A stretch of DNA of 64,000 nt from Thiotrichales bacterium (GCA_026709935.1 JAPOSC010000050.1:19855-83854), one strand, 5' to 3'. Positions 51,689 through 63,885 are shown, counted from the first letter of the stretch. The notes: generated from the letters alone by a model not told the origin. Numbers and translations are program-made.

Positions 51689-53914
51689 TCAGAAGTTCGT
51701 CCGCCGCGCGCCGGTGTCGGCTTGCGGCGCCGGGTCGGCACCAAGGTCGGCGGCTGGCAGGAGGACGGTGATGCGCGCGCCGCCTTCGGGCGCGTTGCCG
51801 CCTGAAATGGTGCCACCGTGCTCTTCGACAATCTTCTTCGCGATGGCCAGTCCCAGACCGGTTCCCCTGGGTTTCGACGTCACGTAGGGTTCGAAAATGC
51901 GCTCGGCCTGGTCATCGCGAAAGCCTGGACCCGAGTCGCACACGGAAAGCTCCACCATCGCGTCGTCACGGGCGCTGCCGCCCCGGGTCTGCGTCAGTAT
52001 CCACGGGGTCGGCCCGTCGCCGCACGCCTCGACCGCATTCTTCAGAAGATTGTGCAGCAACTGCCGCAGGCGGTCCGGGTCGGCATGGACAAGGGCGAGA
52101 CGCCGGTCGAGACTGGCCTCGAAGCAGACCGCCGGAGAGGCGGTGCGGTACAGCACCACGACGTCGAGGACCAGCGTGTTCAAATCGACGGACTTCGGAC
52201 GCATGACCGGCGTGCGCGCATAGTCGGTGAACGCGTTCACCATCTCCTTCATGGACTCCACCTGCTGGACGATGGTGCGGGTCAGGCGATCCATGTGCGC
52301 CGTATCGACCGATTGGCCCTTGTGAAGATATTTGTCCCGCAGGCGCTCCGCCGCGAGCTGGATCGGAGTAAGGGGGTTCTTGATTTCGTGCGCGAGCCGT
52401 CGCGCCACTTCGCTCCAGGCGGCGTTTCTCTGGGCCTGGATGAATTCCGTGACGTCGTCGAACACGATGACATCGCCCTCGCCGCCGGCGAGCGCTGCTG
52501 CACTGAATACCAGCATGCGTCGACCCCGTGGCGTGGCGACGCTGATCTGCTCGCGGCTCTCGCGCAGCCCGTCGGTGGTGGTCTCTTCGATGCGCTCGAA
52601 CAGTCGGCGCACGAACGGGTCGAGCCGCGGGTGCAGGTCGGCCAGGGATTTCAGTGTCCGGCCGATCATCGCATCCAGGTCGACCGCGAGGATATCCGCC
52701 GCGGCGCGATTGGCGGTCACGAGCCGGTGTTCGCCGTCAAGGGTCAGTACCCCGGTGGACAGCCGTCGCAGCACCGTCTCGAGGTAAGCGCGCTGCGCCT
52801 CGACGAGCTGCTGGCTCTGGCGCGTTTCGTCGTGGGCCCGCTTGAGCTGACGAGTCATCTCGTTGAACGACGCGACGAGGAATCCGATCTCGTCCTGGGT
52901 CGCGCCCGTGAGCTGTGTCTCGTAGTCCCCGCTCGCGACCGCCTTCGTGCCCTCCGAAAGATCCTGCAACGGTGCGACCATGCGTCTGGCCGAGCGGAAC
53001 GCCGCGTACACCGCGGTGAACAGGCTCACGAGCAGCACGATGGACAGGGTGAGGGTGAAGCTGAGCTTGAGGGGCTTGCGCAGGTACGACAGCTCCCGGT
53101 ACTTCGCCGACGCGGACTCCACGCTGTGGGCGAGAGCGTTCATCCGCTCGGTCACCGGGAACAGCGCCTGCAGCAGTCGCGGTTCAGCGGAGGCGTCGTG
53201 CGATGGAACCGATACCACCACCTGCACGTGCAGCCCGCTGTCGCCGATGTCGTCGAGGCCGATGTAGTCGCCGGCGCCTCGTGCCTGCGAGATGATGGAA
53301 TCGCTGGGCTGGCTAGGTACTACCGCGGTGGGGTCCGCGTTGCTCGATCCCACGATGTGTCCGTTCGCGCCGATGAGCGTGAGCTCCGCCGCTCCGCTGA
53401 GGCGGCGGGAGTCGTAGAGTTCGCCGACCGCCTCCTCGTCGTCGAGCGATTCGATGTCCGCCGCGATTCTCGCGGTCTGCGCGAGGAGTTCGCGCATGCG
53501 TACCCCGAGAGCGGTGCGGCTGAGGTCCAGCGCATCGTTCAAGGCCTCTTCGATGCGCACATCGAACCAACTGTCGATCCCGCGGTGCAGGAACTGGAGC
53601 GAGAAGTAGTAGACGATGGTGACCGGCGTGACGGACAGGACCACGAAGACGACCACCATCCGCACCGTGAGTTTGGCGCCCGGGCGTCGCTCCCGGGCCT
53701 GATGGAGCAGGGTGTACAGGTTCCAGGCGATCAGGCCGCCCAGACTGATCAGCGCCACCGCGTTGACCGCGAGCAGCACCGAGTAAAGTTTGCCGAAGCT
53801 TGCCGAGTCCTGCGTGGCGTTGCTCATGAGGTAGGTCGAGCCGAGCAGGACCAGGCCCAGGAAGACGATCGGAATGGCGCTTTGTCCGAGCCGGCTCACA
53901 GTTCGACCTGCCAT
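51689..53914 (-). CDS. ntrY: NtrY-like sensor histidine kinase
   Basis: 741 residues from an ATG at 53914 that overlaps the DUF4390 stop by 19 bases; an ATG nine codons upstream is possible. Three membrane segments lie in the first 115 residues, a large extracytoplasmic region follows, then a fourth segment near 300, a HAMP domain (RRMVAPLQDLSEGTKAVASG) and a PAS domain. The phosphorylated histidine is H509 in AHEIKNPLTP. The ATP site is in LLHNLLKNAVEA, DSGPGF and GTGLGLAI. It controls NtrX in nitrogen or redox response. Operon with ntrX, 10 bases apart. Confidence 0.93.
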   Translation of the reverse strand: MAGRTVSRLGQSAIPIVFLGLVLLGSTYLMSNATQDSASFGKLYSVLLAVNAVALISLGGLIAWNLYTLLHQARERRPGAKLTVRMVVVFVVLSVTPVTIVYYFSLQFLHRGIDSWFDVRIEEALNDALDLSRTALGVRMRELLAQTARIAADIESLDDEEAVGELYDSRRLSGAAELTLIGANGHIVGSSNADPTAVVPSQPSDSIISQARGAGDYIGLDDIGDSGLHVQVVVSVPSHDASAEPRLLQALFPVTERMNALAHSVESASAKYRELSYLRKPLKLSFTLTLSIVLLVSLFTAVYAAFRSARRMVAPLQDLSEGTKAVASGDYETQLTGATQDEIGFLVASFNEMTRQLKRAHDETRQSQQLVEAQRAYLETVLRRLSTGVLTLDGEHRLVTANRAAADILAVDLDAMIGRTLKSLADLHPRLDPFVRRLFERIEETTTDGLRESREQISVATPRGRRMLVFSAAALAGGEGDVIVFDDVTEFIQAQRNAAWSEVARRLAHEIKNPLTPIQLAAERLRDKYLHKGQSVDTAHMDRLTRTIVQQVESMKEMVNAFTDYARTPVMRPKSVDLNTLVLDVVVLYRTASPAVCFEASLDRRLALVHADPDRLRQLLHNLLKNAVEACGDGPTPWILTQTRGGSARDDAMVELSVCDSGPGFRDDQAERIFEPYVTSKPRGTGLGLAIAKKIVEEHGGTISGGNAPEGGARITVLLPAADLGADPAPQADTGARRTNF

Positions 53915-54468
53915 TCGAACCACCCGGTGTTCAGTCGCCACTGCGGGCTCACCCAGGCGATGGGGCGCAGTGGCGATGGCAGCGACTCGATGTCGAGCCG
54001 GGCTCTGATGCGAGCCGCGTAGTGCGCTTCGGCCGGCAGAAGCTCTCGCGTGATGATGGGAATGGATTCCAGGCGGCCGAGCGACTCCGTCATCTCATCC
54101 AGCGAACGGTAGTGTCGGGCGATGCCGCCGATACTGCGGACCCGGTACCGGCCGGTCAGCACCGCCGTCTCGATGCGGTAGCGGAGTTGGCGCGTGGCAA
54201 GGGTCTGATCCCACCAATGTCCGCGTTGGCGCCGCACCTCGATGTCGACGATGACGGTCAGGGCGACTCCGTTGCGCATCGCTTCGAGGTTGTCTTCGCT
54301 GAACGCAAAGTCGATGCGTGCGTCGACGACGTAGGCTCCAACCGTCGGGCGAAGGGTTGCGTGCTCGACTACGAACGCTCCGTCCGCCGGTATCGCCGGG
54401 CTGCCGTGTCCGGTGATGGGGATGAGCACGGCGACGCCGAGGACGAGCCGCAAGCGCTGCCGCACCAT
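53896..54468 (-). CDS. DUF4390 protein with signal peptide
   Basis: 190 residues from the ATG at 54468; longer open frames overlap rsmB and are unlikely. A short signal peptide (LRLVLGVAVLIPITG) precedes the domain, which has VEHATLRPTVGAYVVDARID and DIEVRRQRGHWWDQTLATRQ as recognisable DUF4390 features. The gene is usually between rsmB and ntrY, as here, and is thought to be periplasmic. Function unknown. Confidence 0.82.
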   Translation of the reverse strand: MVRQRLRLVLGVAVLIPITGHGSPAIPADGAFVVEHATLRPTVGAYVVDARIDFAFSEDNLEAMRNGVALTVIVDIEVRRQRGHWWDQTLATRQLRYRIETAVLTGRYRVRSIGGIARHYRSLDEMTESLGRLESIPIITRELLPAEAHYAARIRARLDIESLPSPLRPIAWVSPQWRLNTGWFEWQVEL

Positions 54469-54481
54469 ACGGAGCGCGAGA

Positions 54482-55813
54482 TCAACGCTTTGCGAGCGCG
54501 GCATAGAAGAACCCGTCCATCGCGTCGTCGCCGGGCAGGATCTGGCGCCCCGGCCCGGTCGGGCGACCCCACGCGGCGTCGATCCGGACCGGGGCCGCAT
54601 CGGCGCGAGTCGCGAGAAAGCTCTCGACCACCCGTTCGTTCTCGCGAGGCAGTACGGAGCAGGTAGCGTACAGCAGGCGTCCGCCGCGAACCAGGAGAGG
54701 CCACAGCGCCCGGAGCATCGCGCCCTGTCGCTCCACCATGACGTCGATGTCTCCGGGACGACGCAGGAGCTTGATGTCGGGCCGTCGCCGGATGACCCCG
54801 GTGCCCGAGCAGGGCGCGTCGAGGAGGATGCAATCGAAGGGACGCCCGTCCCACCACCCGCGCGGCTTCCCGGCGTCTCCGAGCGCAACGCGTGCCGTGA
54901 ACCCGAGTCGTGACAGGGTTTTGCGGAGATCCTCGATGCGCCGGGGGGCGTTGTCGAGCGCGACGAGCTCCAGGCCGTCGGCGCCGAGTTCCAGCATGTG
55001 CCCGGTCTTGCCTCCCGGCGCCGCGCATGCGTCGAGCACCCTGCCGTCCTGTGGAGTATCGAGGAGTGTCGCCGCGAGCTGGGCTGCTTCGTCCTGGACC
55101 GATACGAGTCCGTCGTCGAATCCCGGCAGTCGTTCCACCGGGCACGGCGCTTCCAGAATGACCCCCGAAGCGGAGTGTCGTGTCGCGCGTGCCGCGATCC
55201 CGCGCTTCGACAGGGCGCCGATGTAGTCTTGCCGTGCGATCCGATCGGTACCGACCCTGAGGGTCATCGGCGGCCGTTCCAGGTTGGCGCGGGCGATGGA
55301 TTCCCAAGCATCCGGCCACGCATGCTCGAATTCGGCGAGCAACCACGAGGGATGCGAGAGCCGCGCGGGTGCGGCGAGCTCCATGCGTTCGATCGCGTCG
55401 CGTTCGGTGGCGAACCGCCGCAAGGTCGCGTTGACGAACCCGGCCGCCCATGACTTGCCGATGGAACGAGCCAACTCCACCGAGGTGTTCACCGCTGCGT
55501 GTGACGGCACCCGGGTGAACGCAAGTTGGTAGAGCCCTAGGAGCGCGAGGGCGCGGAGACCTGCGTCTTCGGGCGGGCGAGGTGTGATGTGGGCGAGCCA
55601 CGCCTCCAGACGCGGGAGGTGGCGCAGGGTTCCGAACACCAATTCCTGGGCGAACGCCCGCTCGCGTGGGTCGAGTCGCGCATCGAACCTCCCGCGTGCG
55701 CTCGCGCCGAGCGAGCGACCATCGCGGAGCACGCCCGTAAGCAGAGCATGAGCGACGTTCCGGGCCGAGCGGCGTGGGCGCCACGCAACCCCGGGCGGAC
55801 GTTTCCGGCTCAT
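54482..55813 (-). CDS. rsmB: 16S rRNA cytosine-967 methyltransferase RsmB
   Basis: 443 residues with an N-terminal NusB-like RNA-binding domain (residues 1-150) and a methyltransferase domain. The SAM motif is ACAAPGGKTGHMLELG. The two catalytic cysteines are in LLDAPCSGTG and LLYATCSVLPREN. It methylates C967 of 16S rRNA. The ATG overlaps the fmt stop by four bases. Length is as in E. coli. Confidence 0.94.
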   Translation of the reverse strand: MSRKRPPGVAWRPRRSARNVAHALLTGVLRDGRSLGASARGRFDARLDPRERAFAQELVFGTLRHLPRLEAWLAHITPRPPEDAGLRALALLGLYQLAFTRVPSHAAVNTSVELARSIGKSWAAGFVNATLRRFATERDAIERMELAAPARLSHPSWLLAEFEHAWPDAWESIARANLERPPMTLRVGTDRIARQDYIGALSKRGIAARATRHSASGVILEAPCPVERLPGFDDGLVSVQDEAAQLAATLLDTPQDGRVLDACAAPGGKTGHMLELGADGLELVALDNAPRRIEDLRKTLSRLGFTARVALGDAGKPRGWWDGRPFDCILLDAPCSGTGVIRRRPDIKLLRRPGDIDVMVERQGAMLRALWPLLVRGGRLLYATCSVLPRENERVVESFLATRADAAPVRIDAAWGRPTGPGRQILPGDDAMDGFFYAALAKR

Positions 55814-56760
55814 CCCGGCTCGCAGCCGAGGCGCGTACCGGGCGCGAGCCAGCGTCCCCGGACGAACTCCGCGGCGGCCATCCTTCGGGCGCCGGCAGGC
55901 TGAATCTCGGTGATGCGCACGACTCCCTGTCCCGCTGCGACGATCAGTGCGGATTCGTCACCGGCGAGCACCGTGCCCGGCGCTTCGGATGAGTCGCCGT
56001 CTACGGGCTCCGCTCGCCAGATCCTGAATACCGGAGTGCCCGTTCCAGCGGCGCGGGTGTGCGCGACGGGCCACGGGTCGAACGCCCGCACCATGCGCCC
56101 GATCCGGGCCGCGGGCAACGTCCAGTCGATCGCGGCCTGCGTCTTGGAGAGTTTCGGGGCGGGGGTCGTGGATGCATCGTCCTGCGGTCGTGCCTCGACG
56201 GTGCCGATTTCGAGGGTATCCAGGGTGTCGACGAGCGTCGCGGCGCCAAGCTCGGCCAGGCGGCCGGTGAGCGAGCCGGAGGTGTCGTCCGCGCTGATCG
56301 CGCAGGTGCGCGTCGCGAGGATCGGCCCGGTGTCGAGCCCCGCGTCCATCTGCATGATCGACACCCCGGTGCACCGATCGCCGGCGAGGATCGCATGGTG
56401 CACGGGGGCTGCTCCACGCCAGCGTGGGAGGATCGAGGCGTGGACATTGATGCAGCCGAGCCGCGGCATGGCGAGGATCGACGCCGGAAGCAGAAATCCG
56501 TACGCCGCGACCACCATAGCATCCGGTGCCAGCGCGGCGAGCGGCTCCACCGCTTCCGCGCTGTGCATGCTTTCGGGTTGAAACACGCGGATTCCCGCCG
56601 CTGCGGCGCGTTGCTTGACCGGGCTTTTCGTGACCCGCTTTCCGCGACCTGCCCGGGCGTCGGGCGGGGTGAACACCGCCTCGACGGCATGGCGGGAGTC
56701 TATGAGGGCATCCAGCATGACGGCTGCGAACTCCGGCGTGCCGGCGAATGCGAGCTTCAT
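55810..56760 (-). CDS. fmt: Methionyl-tRNA formyltransferase
   Basis: 316 residues from the ATG at 56760; a GTG four codons earlier directly follows the def stop and could also start it. The N-terminal domain has LAFAGTPEFAAVML and the catalytic CINVHASILPRWRGAAPVHH; the C-terminal domain follows at about residue 210. It formylates initiator Met-tRNA. It is translationally linked with def upstream and rsmB downstream. Confidence 0.94.
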   Translation of the reverse strand: MKLAFAGTPEFAAVMLDALIDSRHAVEAVFTPPDARAGRGKRVTKSPVKQRAAAAGIRVFQPESMHSAEAVEPLAALAPDAMVVAAYGFLLPASILAMPRLGCINVHASILPRWRGAAPVHHAILAGDRCTGVSIMQMDAGLDTGPILATRTCAISADDTSGSLTGRLAELGAATLVDTLDTLEIGTVEARPQDDASTTPAPKLSKTQAAIDWTLPAARIGRMVRAFDPWPVAHTRAAGTGTPVFRIWRAEPVDGDSSEAPGTVLAGDESALIVAAGQGVVRITEIQPAGARRMAAAEFVRGRWLAPGTRLGCEPG

Positions 56761-56772
56761 CGGGACCGCCAC

Positions 56773-57273
56773 TCAAGCGTGCCGCTGGGCTTTCTCCGCC
56801 TTCTTTCGGATGCGCTCGCGTTTCAGCCGGGAGAGATAGTCGACGAACAGTTGGCCATCGAGGTGATCCATCTCGTGCTGGATACAGACTGCAAGGAGTC
56901 CTTCGGCCTCGATCTCGCGAGAGCGTCCGTCGCGGTCGAGGGCGCGGACGCGGACTCTCTCAGGGCGCTTCACGAGCTCGAACACTCCCGGGACGGAGAG
57001 ACATCCTTCCTCGGTCTCGGCCTCGCCGTCGGTGGCCAGGATTTCGGGGTTGATCAGGCACAAGGGTGCACTCCGATCCTTCGACACGTCGATGGTGACC
57101 ACCCGTGCGTCAGCATTGACTTGCGGGGCGGAGAGGCCGATCCCCGGGGCCTCGTACATGGTTTCGAACATGTCGTCGATCAGGCGCTTCACCTTGTCGT
57201 CGACGGTGCCGACGGGCTTGCACCGGCGCCGCAGGCGCGAGTCGGGGAAGTGAAGAATGTCGAGCCGTGACAT
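56773..57273 (-). CDS. def: Peptide deformylase
   Basis: 166 residues from the ATG at 57273. All three PDF motifs are intact: GIGLSAPQ at 44-51, EGCLSVPG at 89-96, and the metal-binding HEMDH at 133-137. It removes the formyl group from new proteins. First gene of the def-fmt-rsmB unit; the 331 bases upstream to dprA are non-coding. Confidence 0.95.
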   Translation of the reverse strand: MSRLDILHFPDSRLRRRCKPVGTVDDKVKRLIDDMFETMYEAPGIGLSAPQVNADARVVTIDVSKDRSAPLCLINPEILATDGEAETEEGCLSVPGVFELVKRPERVRVRALDRDGRSREIEAEGLLAVCIQHEMDHLDGQLFVDYLSRLKRERIRKKAEKAQRHA

Positions 57274-57604
57274 CGGCGGATCCTCTTGGCGTCGATTCAT
57301 ATGGTAAGGAAACCGAGCTCGCCCCGCCAAATCCTCATGGCCGGGCTGGCCACCTGGCTCGCGGCATGAAACGGCCCCGGATTGCGGAGCGGACTTCTCC
57401 GCGCCCGCGTGACGGAACCTCCCCCGAGCGTATTGTCCCGTCGATGGCGGGGTCCGGAGATCAGTCCGCACGTCCTGTGGGCGCTGGGCCTACACGGTAA
57501 GCGGCGTGGGTCGCATGGACGGCGCGCTTCGAGGCACGCTCGGGGAATCGACACATGCCCGCTGCCGCGCAACCATTCCCGTACGGCCGTCGAACCGTCA
57601 TCAC
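57274..57604. other. 331-base divergent gap between def and dprA
   Basis: No gene recognised; short open frames on both strands look random. Many gammaproteobacteria carry a LysM-protein gene (upstream of dprA), and none is seen here. The region should hold the promoters of both operons. Confidence 0.45.
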
Positions 57605-58756
57605 ATGACTCGATCCGACCTTTCCGCCCCGCGCGAATCCGATCTCCCCGGATGGCTCGCGGTCGCTCGTACCGGACGATGCAACGGCCATGCGGTGCTG
57701 CGAGCGGTGGAAAGGTTCGGGGACGTCGGGGGGGTGTTCGAGGCGGGGGAGCGCGAGCTCGCGGGGCTGGGATTCACCCGCGCGGCGATCGCGGGGATAC
57801 GGGCTATCGACTGGAACGCCGTTCACCGGGAGCGGGAGTTTCTCGCGCGCACCGCCGCCGTGATCGTGCCGATTGGCACGAGCCGCTATCCCGCGCGGCT
57901 TGCTGGTATCTCCAATCCGCCGCCGGTGCTCTACTGCCGTGGCGATCCCGAGGTCCTCGACTCCCACCAGATCGCCATGGTAGGCGCCCGGGCCGCCACC
58001 CGCGGCGGCCGGGGACGGGCCCGGGTCCTCGCCGGCGAGCTGGCGGCCTGCGGGCTTGTGGTCACAAGCGGCCTCGCCCGAGGTATCGACGCCGCCGCCC
58101 ACCGGGGCGCGCTCGATGCCAATGGCCGGAGCGTGGCGGTCGTGGCCACCGGGCTGGACCGAATCTACCCCCGATCGAACACCGCTCTTGCCCAGGAGCT
58201 CGGCGAGACCGGAGCGGTGGTGACGGAGCGCGCCTGCGGAACGCCGCCGCTACCCGCAAATTTTCCGCGTCGAAACCGTCTGATCAGTGGTCTGTCGCTC
58301 GGGGTGATCGTCGTGGAGGCGTCGCTGCGCAGCGGTTCCCTGATTACCGCCCGCCTCGCGGCGGACGAGGGACGCGAGGTCTTCGCGGTTCCGGGTTCGG
58401 TGGACAACCCCCTGTCGCGCGGGTGCCATGCACTGATTCGCGACGGAGCGAAACTGGTGGAATCGGTGGCCGATGTACTCGACGAGATTGTGTATCCGAG
58501 CGGACTCGTGACGCCACGCGCCACCCCGCGGCCCGTAGGATCAGATGATTCCGGCACCGCTGCCGGACACCTCGATGCGCCGCAACAGGGTGTGCTCGAT
58601 GCGGTAGGTCACGATCCGGTCACCCTCGATCAGCTTGTCGACAGCACCCGCATGCCCGCAAGCCGACTTGCCGCAGTGCTGCTGACGCTCGAGATCGACG
58701 GCTGGATCGAAGCGCTCCCCGGCAGTCGTTACGTTCGAGTCTCCGGGCGACGGTGA
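57605..58756 (+). CDS. dprA: DNA processing protein DprA
   Basis: 383 residues from the ATG at 57605. The Rossmann-like core has AMVGARAATRGGRGRA, TSGLARGIDAAAHRGAL, ATGLDRIYP and the EASLRSGSLITARLA segment. A C-terminal winged-helix (residues about 315-383) is present. It loads RecA on incoming single-stranded DNA during natural transformation. It is followed 132 bases later by topA; the smg gene often found between is absent. Confidence 0.93.
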   Translation: MTRSDLSAPRESDLPGWLAVARTGRCNGHAVLRAVERFGDVGGVFEAGERELAGLGFTRAAIAGIRAIDWNAVHREREFLARTAAVIVPIGTSRYPARLAGISNPPPVLYCRGDPEVLDSHQIAMVGARAATRGGRGRARVLAGELAACGLVVTSGLARGIDAAAHRGALDANGRSVAVVATGLDRIYPRSNTALAQELGETGAVVTERACGTPPLPANFPRRNRLISGLSLGVIVVEASLRSGSLITARLAADEGREVFAVPGSVDNPLSRGCHALIRDGAKLVESVADVLDEIVYPSGLVTPRATPRPVGSDDSGTAAGHLDAPQQGVLDAVGHDPVTLDQLVDSTRMPASRLAAVLLTLEIDGWIEALPGSRYVRVSGRR

Positions 58757-58888
58757 CCGATATGCGGCGTCGGCGGCGCATGGGCTTCGCGTAGTGCCCC
58801 CCTTTCGCCGAAGTCCCCGTTTCGAATATCTTGTCGCGCGACAGCGCCGTCTTGCAGAGCCGGACATGAAACGGGAGTTCCCTCGTCG

Positions 58889-61285
58889 ATGGCCAGAAAC
58901 CTCCTGGTTGTTGAATCGCCCGCCAAGGCCCGAACGATCAAGAAGTACCTCGGGTCCGACTACGAAGTGCTCCCTTCCTACGGGCATGTGCGGGATCTGA
59001 TCCCCAAAAGCGGCGCAGTCGAGCCGGAGAACGGATTCCTGATGCACTACGAGCCCATCGCGCGGAACGCGAAGCACGTCACCGCGTTGAGCCGGGCGAT
59101 GAAGAAGGCGGATGCCCTGTATCTGGCGACTGACCCTGATCGGGAGGGTGAGGCGATCTCGTGGCATGTGATCGAGCTGCTCCGTGCCGCGAAGGCCCTC
59201 GACGGGAAGCCGGTACACCGCGTCGTCTTCCACGAGATCACCAGAAGCGCAATCGACGAAGCCATGGCCAGCCCCCGCGAGGTCTCCGCTTCGCTGGTCA
59301 ACGCGCAGCAGGCGCGCCGGGCCCTCGACTATCTCGTCGGCTTCAACCTTTCGCCCCTGCTGTGGAAGAAAATCCGCAAGGGCTTGTCCGCGGGACGGGT
59401 ACAGAGCCCGGCACTGCGCATGATCGTGGAGCGCGAGGAGGAGATCGAGCGATTCGGGAAGCGTGAGTACTGGACCATCGAGGCCGACCTGGAGAGCGAC
59501 GGGACGGCGTTCGCGGCGAAGCTGGTGCGCCTGCAGGGCGAGAAGCTTGAGCAGTTCAGCATCACCGACGAAGCCTCGGCTCTGAAGGCGCGAAACCGAC
59601 TGATCGAACTGAGTTCGGCGCCCGAGTCGCAGTGGCGTGTGGCGGACGGGGAAGGCGGCGATGAAGGTGTCGTGGGTGTCCTCTGCGTGCACAGCGTCGA
59701 AAAGAAGGAGAGGCGGCGCAATCCGGCGGCGCCGTTCATCACCTCGACACTGCAGCAGGAGGCGGGTAGGAAACTCGGATTCACGGCCAGCCGAACCATG
59801 CGGGTCGCTCAGCAGCTCTACGAGGGTGTCGATACCGGGGATGGCGCAGTAGGTCTCATCACCTACATGCGAACCGACTCGACCACCCTCGCCGCCGACG
59901 CGGTCGCGGAACTCAGGGCGTACATCGCGGACACGTTTGGCGCTGCCAATGTGCCTCGCGAGCCGCCGGTCTACCGCACTCGTGCGAAAAACGCGCAGGA
60001 AGCGCACGAGGCGATCCGTCCGACATCGGTTCGGCGTACCCCCGAATCGCTCTCCGGAGTACTTGCCGGTGACCAGGCAAAGCTCTACGAGCTTGTCTGG
60101 AAGCGCACTGTGGCCTGCCAGATGCGGCACGCGACGATCGATACCGTAGCGGTGGAGTTCACATGCGGGGACAGGCCTTGGGCGGCGGCATCCGAGGATT
60201 CGCAACCCTCCGATCTCCTTCGTGCCACCGGTGCTACGGTGGCGATCCCGGGCTTCCTCACGGTCTACGAAGAGGGTCTCGACGACAAGAAGACGGAGAA
60301 GGAGCGACGCTTGCCGCCGTTGGAGAAGGGCCAGGCGGTCGCGCTCAAGGCGCTGCGTCCGGAGCAGCACTTCACCGAACCGCCGCCCCGCTACTCCGAG
60401 GCGACCCTGATCCGCGCGCTTGAGGGCCGGGGCATCGGCCGTCCCTCGACCTACGCTTCGATCATCTCGACTCTCCAGCAACGGGAGTACGCGGAGCTGG
60501 AGAAACGCCGGTTCCACCCCACCGATGTCGGGCGTCTGGTCAATGCGTTCGTGACCGAGCATTTCGCCGACTACGTGGATTACGACTTTACCGCCCGTCT
60601 CGAAGACGATCTCGATGCGGTCTCGCGGGGCGAGCGGGAATGGGTGCCACTGCTCGATCGGTTCTGGCGGCCGTTTCATCGGCAGGTATCGGAGAAGGAA
60701 GCCAGCGTCACCCGGACCGAGGCGTCGCAGGCGCGGGTGCTGGGTGTCGATCCGAAGTCGGGCCGCCAGATCTCGGTCAGGGTAGGTCGCTACGGTCCGT
60801 ACGCGCAGATCGGAATCGCGACCGACGCCGAGAAGCCGAAGTTCGCGAGTCTGAGAGGCGATCAGAGGGTGGGTACGATCGCGCTCGATGAAGCGCTCGC
60901 GCTGTTCGATCTTCCGCGCGATCTCGGGCAGACGGAGAATGGAGAACCCCTCCTGGTGAATATCGGCCGCTTCGGGCCATATGTGAAGTACGGTTCGAAG
61001 TTCGCATCGCTGGGGGAGGAGGACGACCCTCACACCATCGATCGCGAACGTGCACTCCATATCGTGGCCGAGAAGAAGCGCGCCGACGCCGAGCGCGAAA
61101 TCAGGGAATTCGAGGGTGGAAAGATCCGCATCCTCAAGGGCCGCTACGGGCCCTACCTGACCGACGGCAAGAAGAACGTGCGGGTGCCGAAGGGACGGGA
61201 CCCGGCCCTGATCGAGCTCGATGAAGCAAGGCAGTTGATCGAAGCGGCGCCGGCGCGGCGCCCACGTCGGCGCAGAAACTCCTGA
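58889..61285 (+). CDS. topA: DNA topoisomerase I
   Basis: 798 residues. The TOPRIM residues are E9 in VVESPAKA and D82, D84, E86 in TDPDREGEA. The active-site tyrosine is Y326 in GLITYMRTDS. In place of the four-cysteine zinc motifs of E. coli the C-terminus has three repeats with RYGPY or RFGPY cores (near residues 635, 690 and 750). This is the shorter proteobacterial form. ATG start. Confidence 0.94.
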   Translation: MARNLLVVESPAKARTIKKYLGSDYEVLPSYGHVRDLIPKSGAVEPENGFLMHYEPIARNAKHVTALSRAMKKADALYLATDPDREGEAISWHVIELLRAAKALDGKPVHRVVFHEITRSAIDEAMASPREVSASLVNAQQARRALDYLVGFNLSPLLWKKIRKGLSAGRVQSPALRMIVEREEEIERFGKREYWTIEADLESDGTAFAAKLVRLQGEKLEQFSITDEASALKARNRLIELSSAPESQWRVADGEGGDEGVVGVLCVHSVEKKERRRNPAAPFITSTLQQEAGRKLGFTASRTMRVAQQLYEGVDTGDGAVGLITYMRTDSTTLAADAVAELRAYIADTFGAANVPREPPVYRTRAKNAQEAHEAIRPTSVRRTPESLSGVLAGDQAKLYELVWKRTVACQMRHATIDTVAVEFTCGDRPWAAASEDSQPSDLLRATGATVAIPGFLTVYEEGLDDKKTEKERRLPPLEKGQAVALKALRPEQHFTEPPPRYSEATLIRALEGRGIGRPSTYASIISTLQQREYAELEKRRFHPTDVGRLVNAFVTEHFADYVDYDFTARLEDDLDAVSRGEREWVPLLDRFWRPFHRQVSEKEASVTRTEASQARVLGVDPKSGRQISVRVGRYGPYAQIGIATDAEKPKFASLRGDQRVGTIALDEALALFDLPRDLGQTENGEPLLVNIGRFGPYVKYGSKFASLGEEDDPHTIDRERALHIVAEKKRADAEREIREFEGGKIRILKGRYGPYLTDGKKNVRVPKGRDPALIELDEARQLIEAAPARRPRRRRNS

Positions 61286-61306
61286 CTCCCACATGGTGGA
61301 TTCGTG

Positions 61307-61819
61307 ATGACTCTGACGCCCTTCGTTGCAGTGCTCATGGGATCGGACTCCGATTTCCCGGTGATGAAGTCGACGCTGGAAGTGCTGGACACGTTCGGCG
61401 TGCAGTACGAGGTGCGGGTGAGCTCCGCGCACAGGACTCCCACTGCGACACGCGACTACGTGCTCGACGCGCAAGATCGGGGTTGCGCGGTATTCGTCGC
61501 TGCCGCCGGTATGGCTGCCCACCTCGCGGGTGCGGTCGCCGCGCTGACGGTTCGGCCGGTCATCGGGGTGCCGGTCGATGCCGGGCCGCTTCGAGGCGAG
61601 GACGCGCTGCTCTCCACGGTACAGATGCCCGGAGGAATTCCCGTCGCGACAGTCGCCATCGGCAAGGCGGGGGCCAAGAATGCCGGCTATCTCGCAGTGC
61701 AAGTCCTGGCCGTCGCCGACGATCGGCTCGCATCCGCACTAGGCTCGGAGCGCGAACGCAACGCGGCTGACATTCTGCGCAGGAATGACGCGCTTCAGGA
61801 GACGTTGCGCGATCGATGA
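61307..61819 (+). CDS. purE: 5-(carboxyamino)imidazole ribonucleotide mutase PurE
   Basis: 170 residues from the ATG at 61307, with GGTGGA six bases before; a GTG directly before it is possible. Motifs are [18 protein letters not shown] and [11 protein letters not shown], and [20 protein letters not shown]. The enzyme moves the carboxyl group in purine synthesis. PurK, which normally follows purE, is not encoded in this window. Confidence 0.94.
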   Translation: MTLTPFVAVLMGSDSDFPVMKSTLEVLDTFGVQYEVRVSSAHRTPTATRDYVLDAQDRGCAVFVAAAGMAAHLAGAVAALTVRPVIGVPVDAGPLRGEDALLSTVQMPGGIPVATVAIGKAGAKNAGYLAVQVLAVADDRLASALGSERERNAADILRRNDALQETLRDR

Positions 61820-61977
61820 CCGACGAGGTATGCGCGGCACTTCTTCCCGGCGCGCCGACCGGACGTTTCCTGTCCGTCGAAGCCACATGCCTTCATGCGG
61901 GACGCCAATTTTGGAAACTTGGCTCAATTGCAAGGATCGATGCGGCTCGTGACGTCTACGCGCTCGGCGCAAGGTAG

Positions 61978-63518
<1,541 letters not shown>

Positions 63519-63534
63519 GTCCCGCTTGCGTTGA

Positions 63535-63619
63535 GGAGGGGTTCCCGAGCGGCCAAAGGGACCAGACTGTAAATCTGGCGGCTCAGCCTTCGTAGGTTCG
63601 AATCCTACCCCCTCCACCA
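63535..63619 (+). tRNA. tRNA-Tyr (anticodon GTA)
   Basis: 85 bases including encoded CCA. Acceptor GGAGGGG/CCCCTCC, anticodon stem CCAGA/TCTGG with loop CTGTAAA giving GTA at 63569-63571, and a long variable arm. Confidence 0.97.
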
Positions 63620-63683
63620 GTGCGTGGTGCAGTCCAGTCGGATTCGGCTCGGAGTCGGCGGACGAACTTCGGCACGAGGTCTC

Positions 63684-63757
<74 letters not shown>

Positions 63758-63809
63758 GGCGAAGGAGGGTGATTCGCCGTATGCGGCCCGGGCTCACAGA
63801 ACGCACTCG

Positions 63810-63885
<76 letters not shown>

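Noticed and set aside
58541..61702. A minus-strand frame of 1,053 codons across topA
   Set aside because: It is the mirror of topA codon bias in GC-rich DNA. It shows no domain, while topA on the plus strand has every motif.
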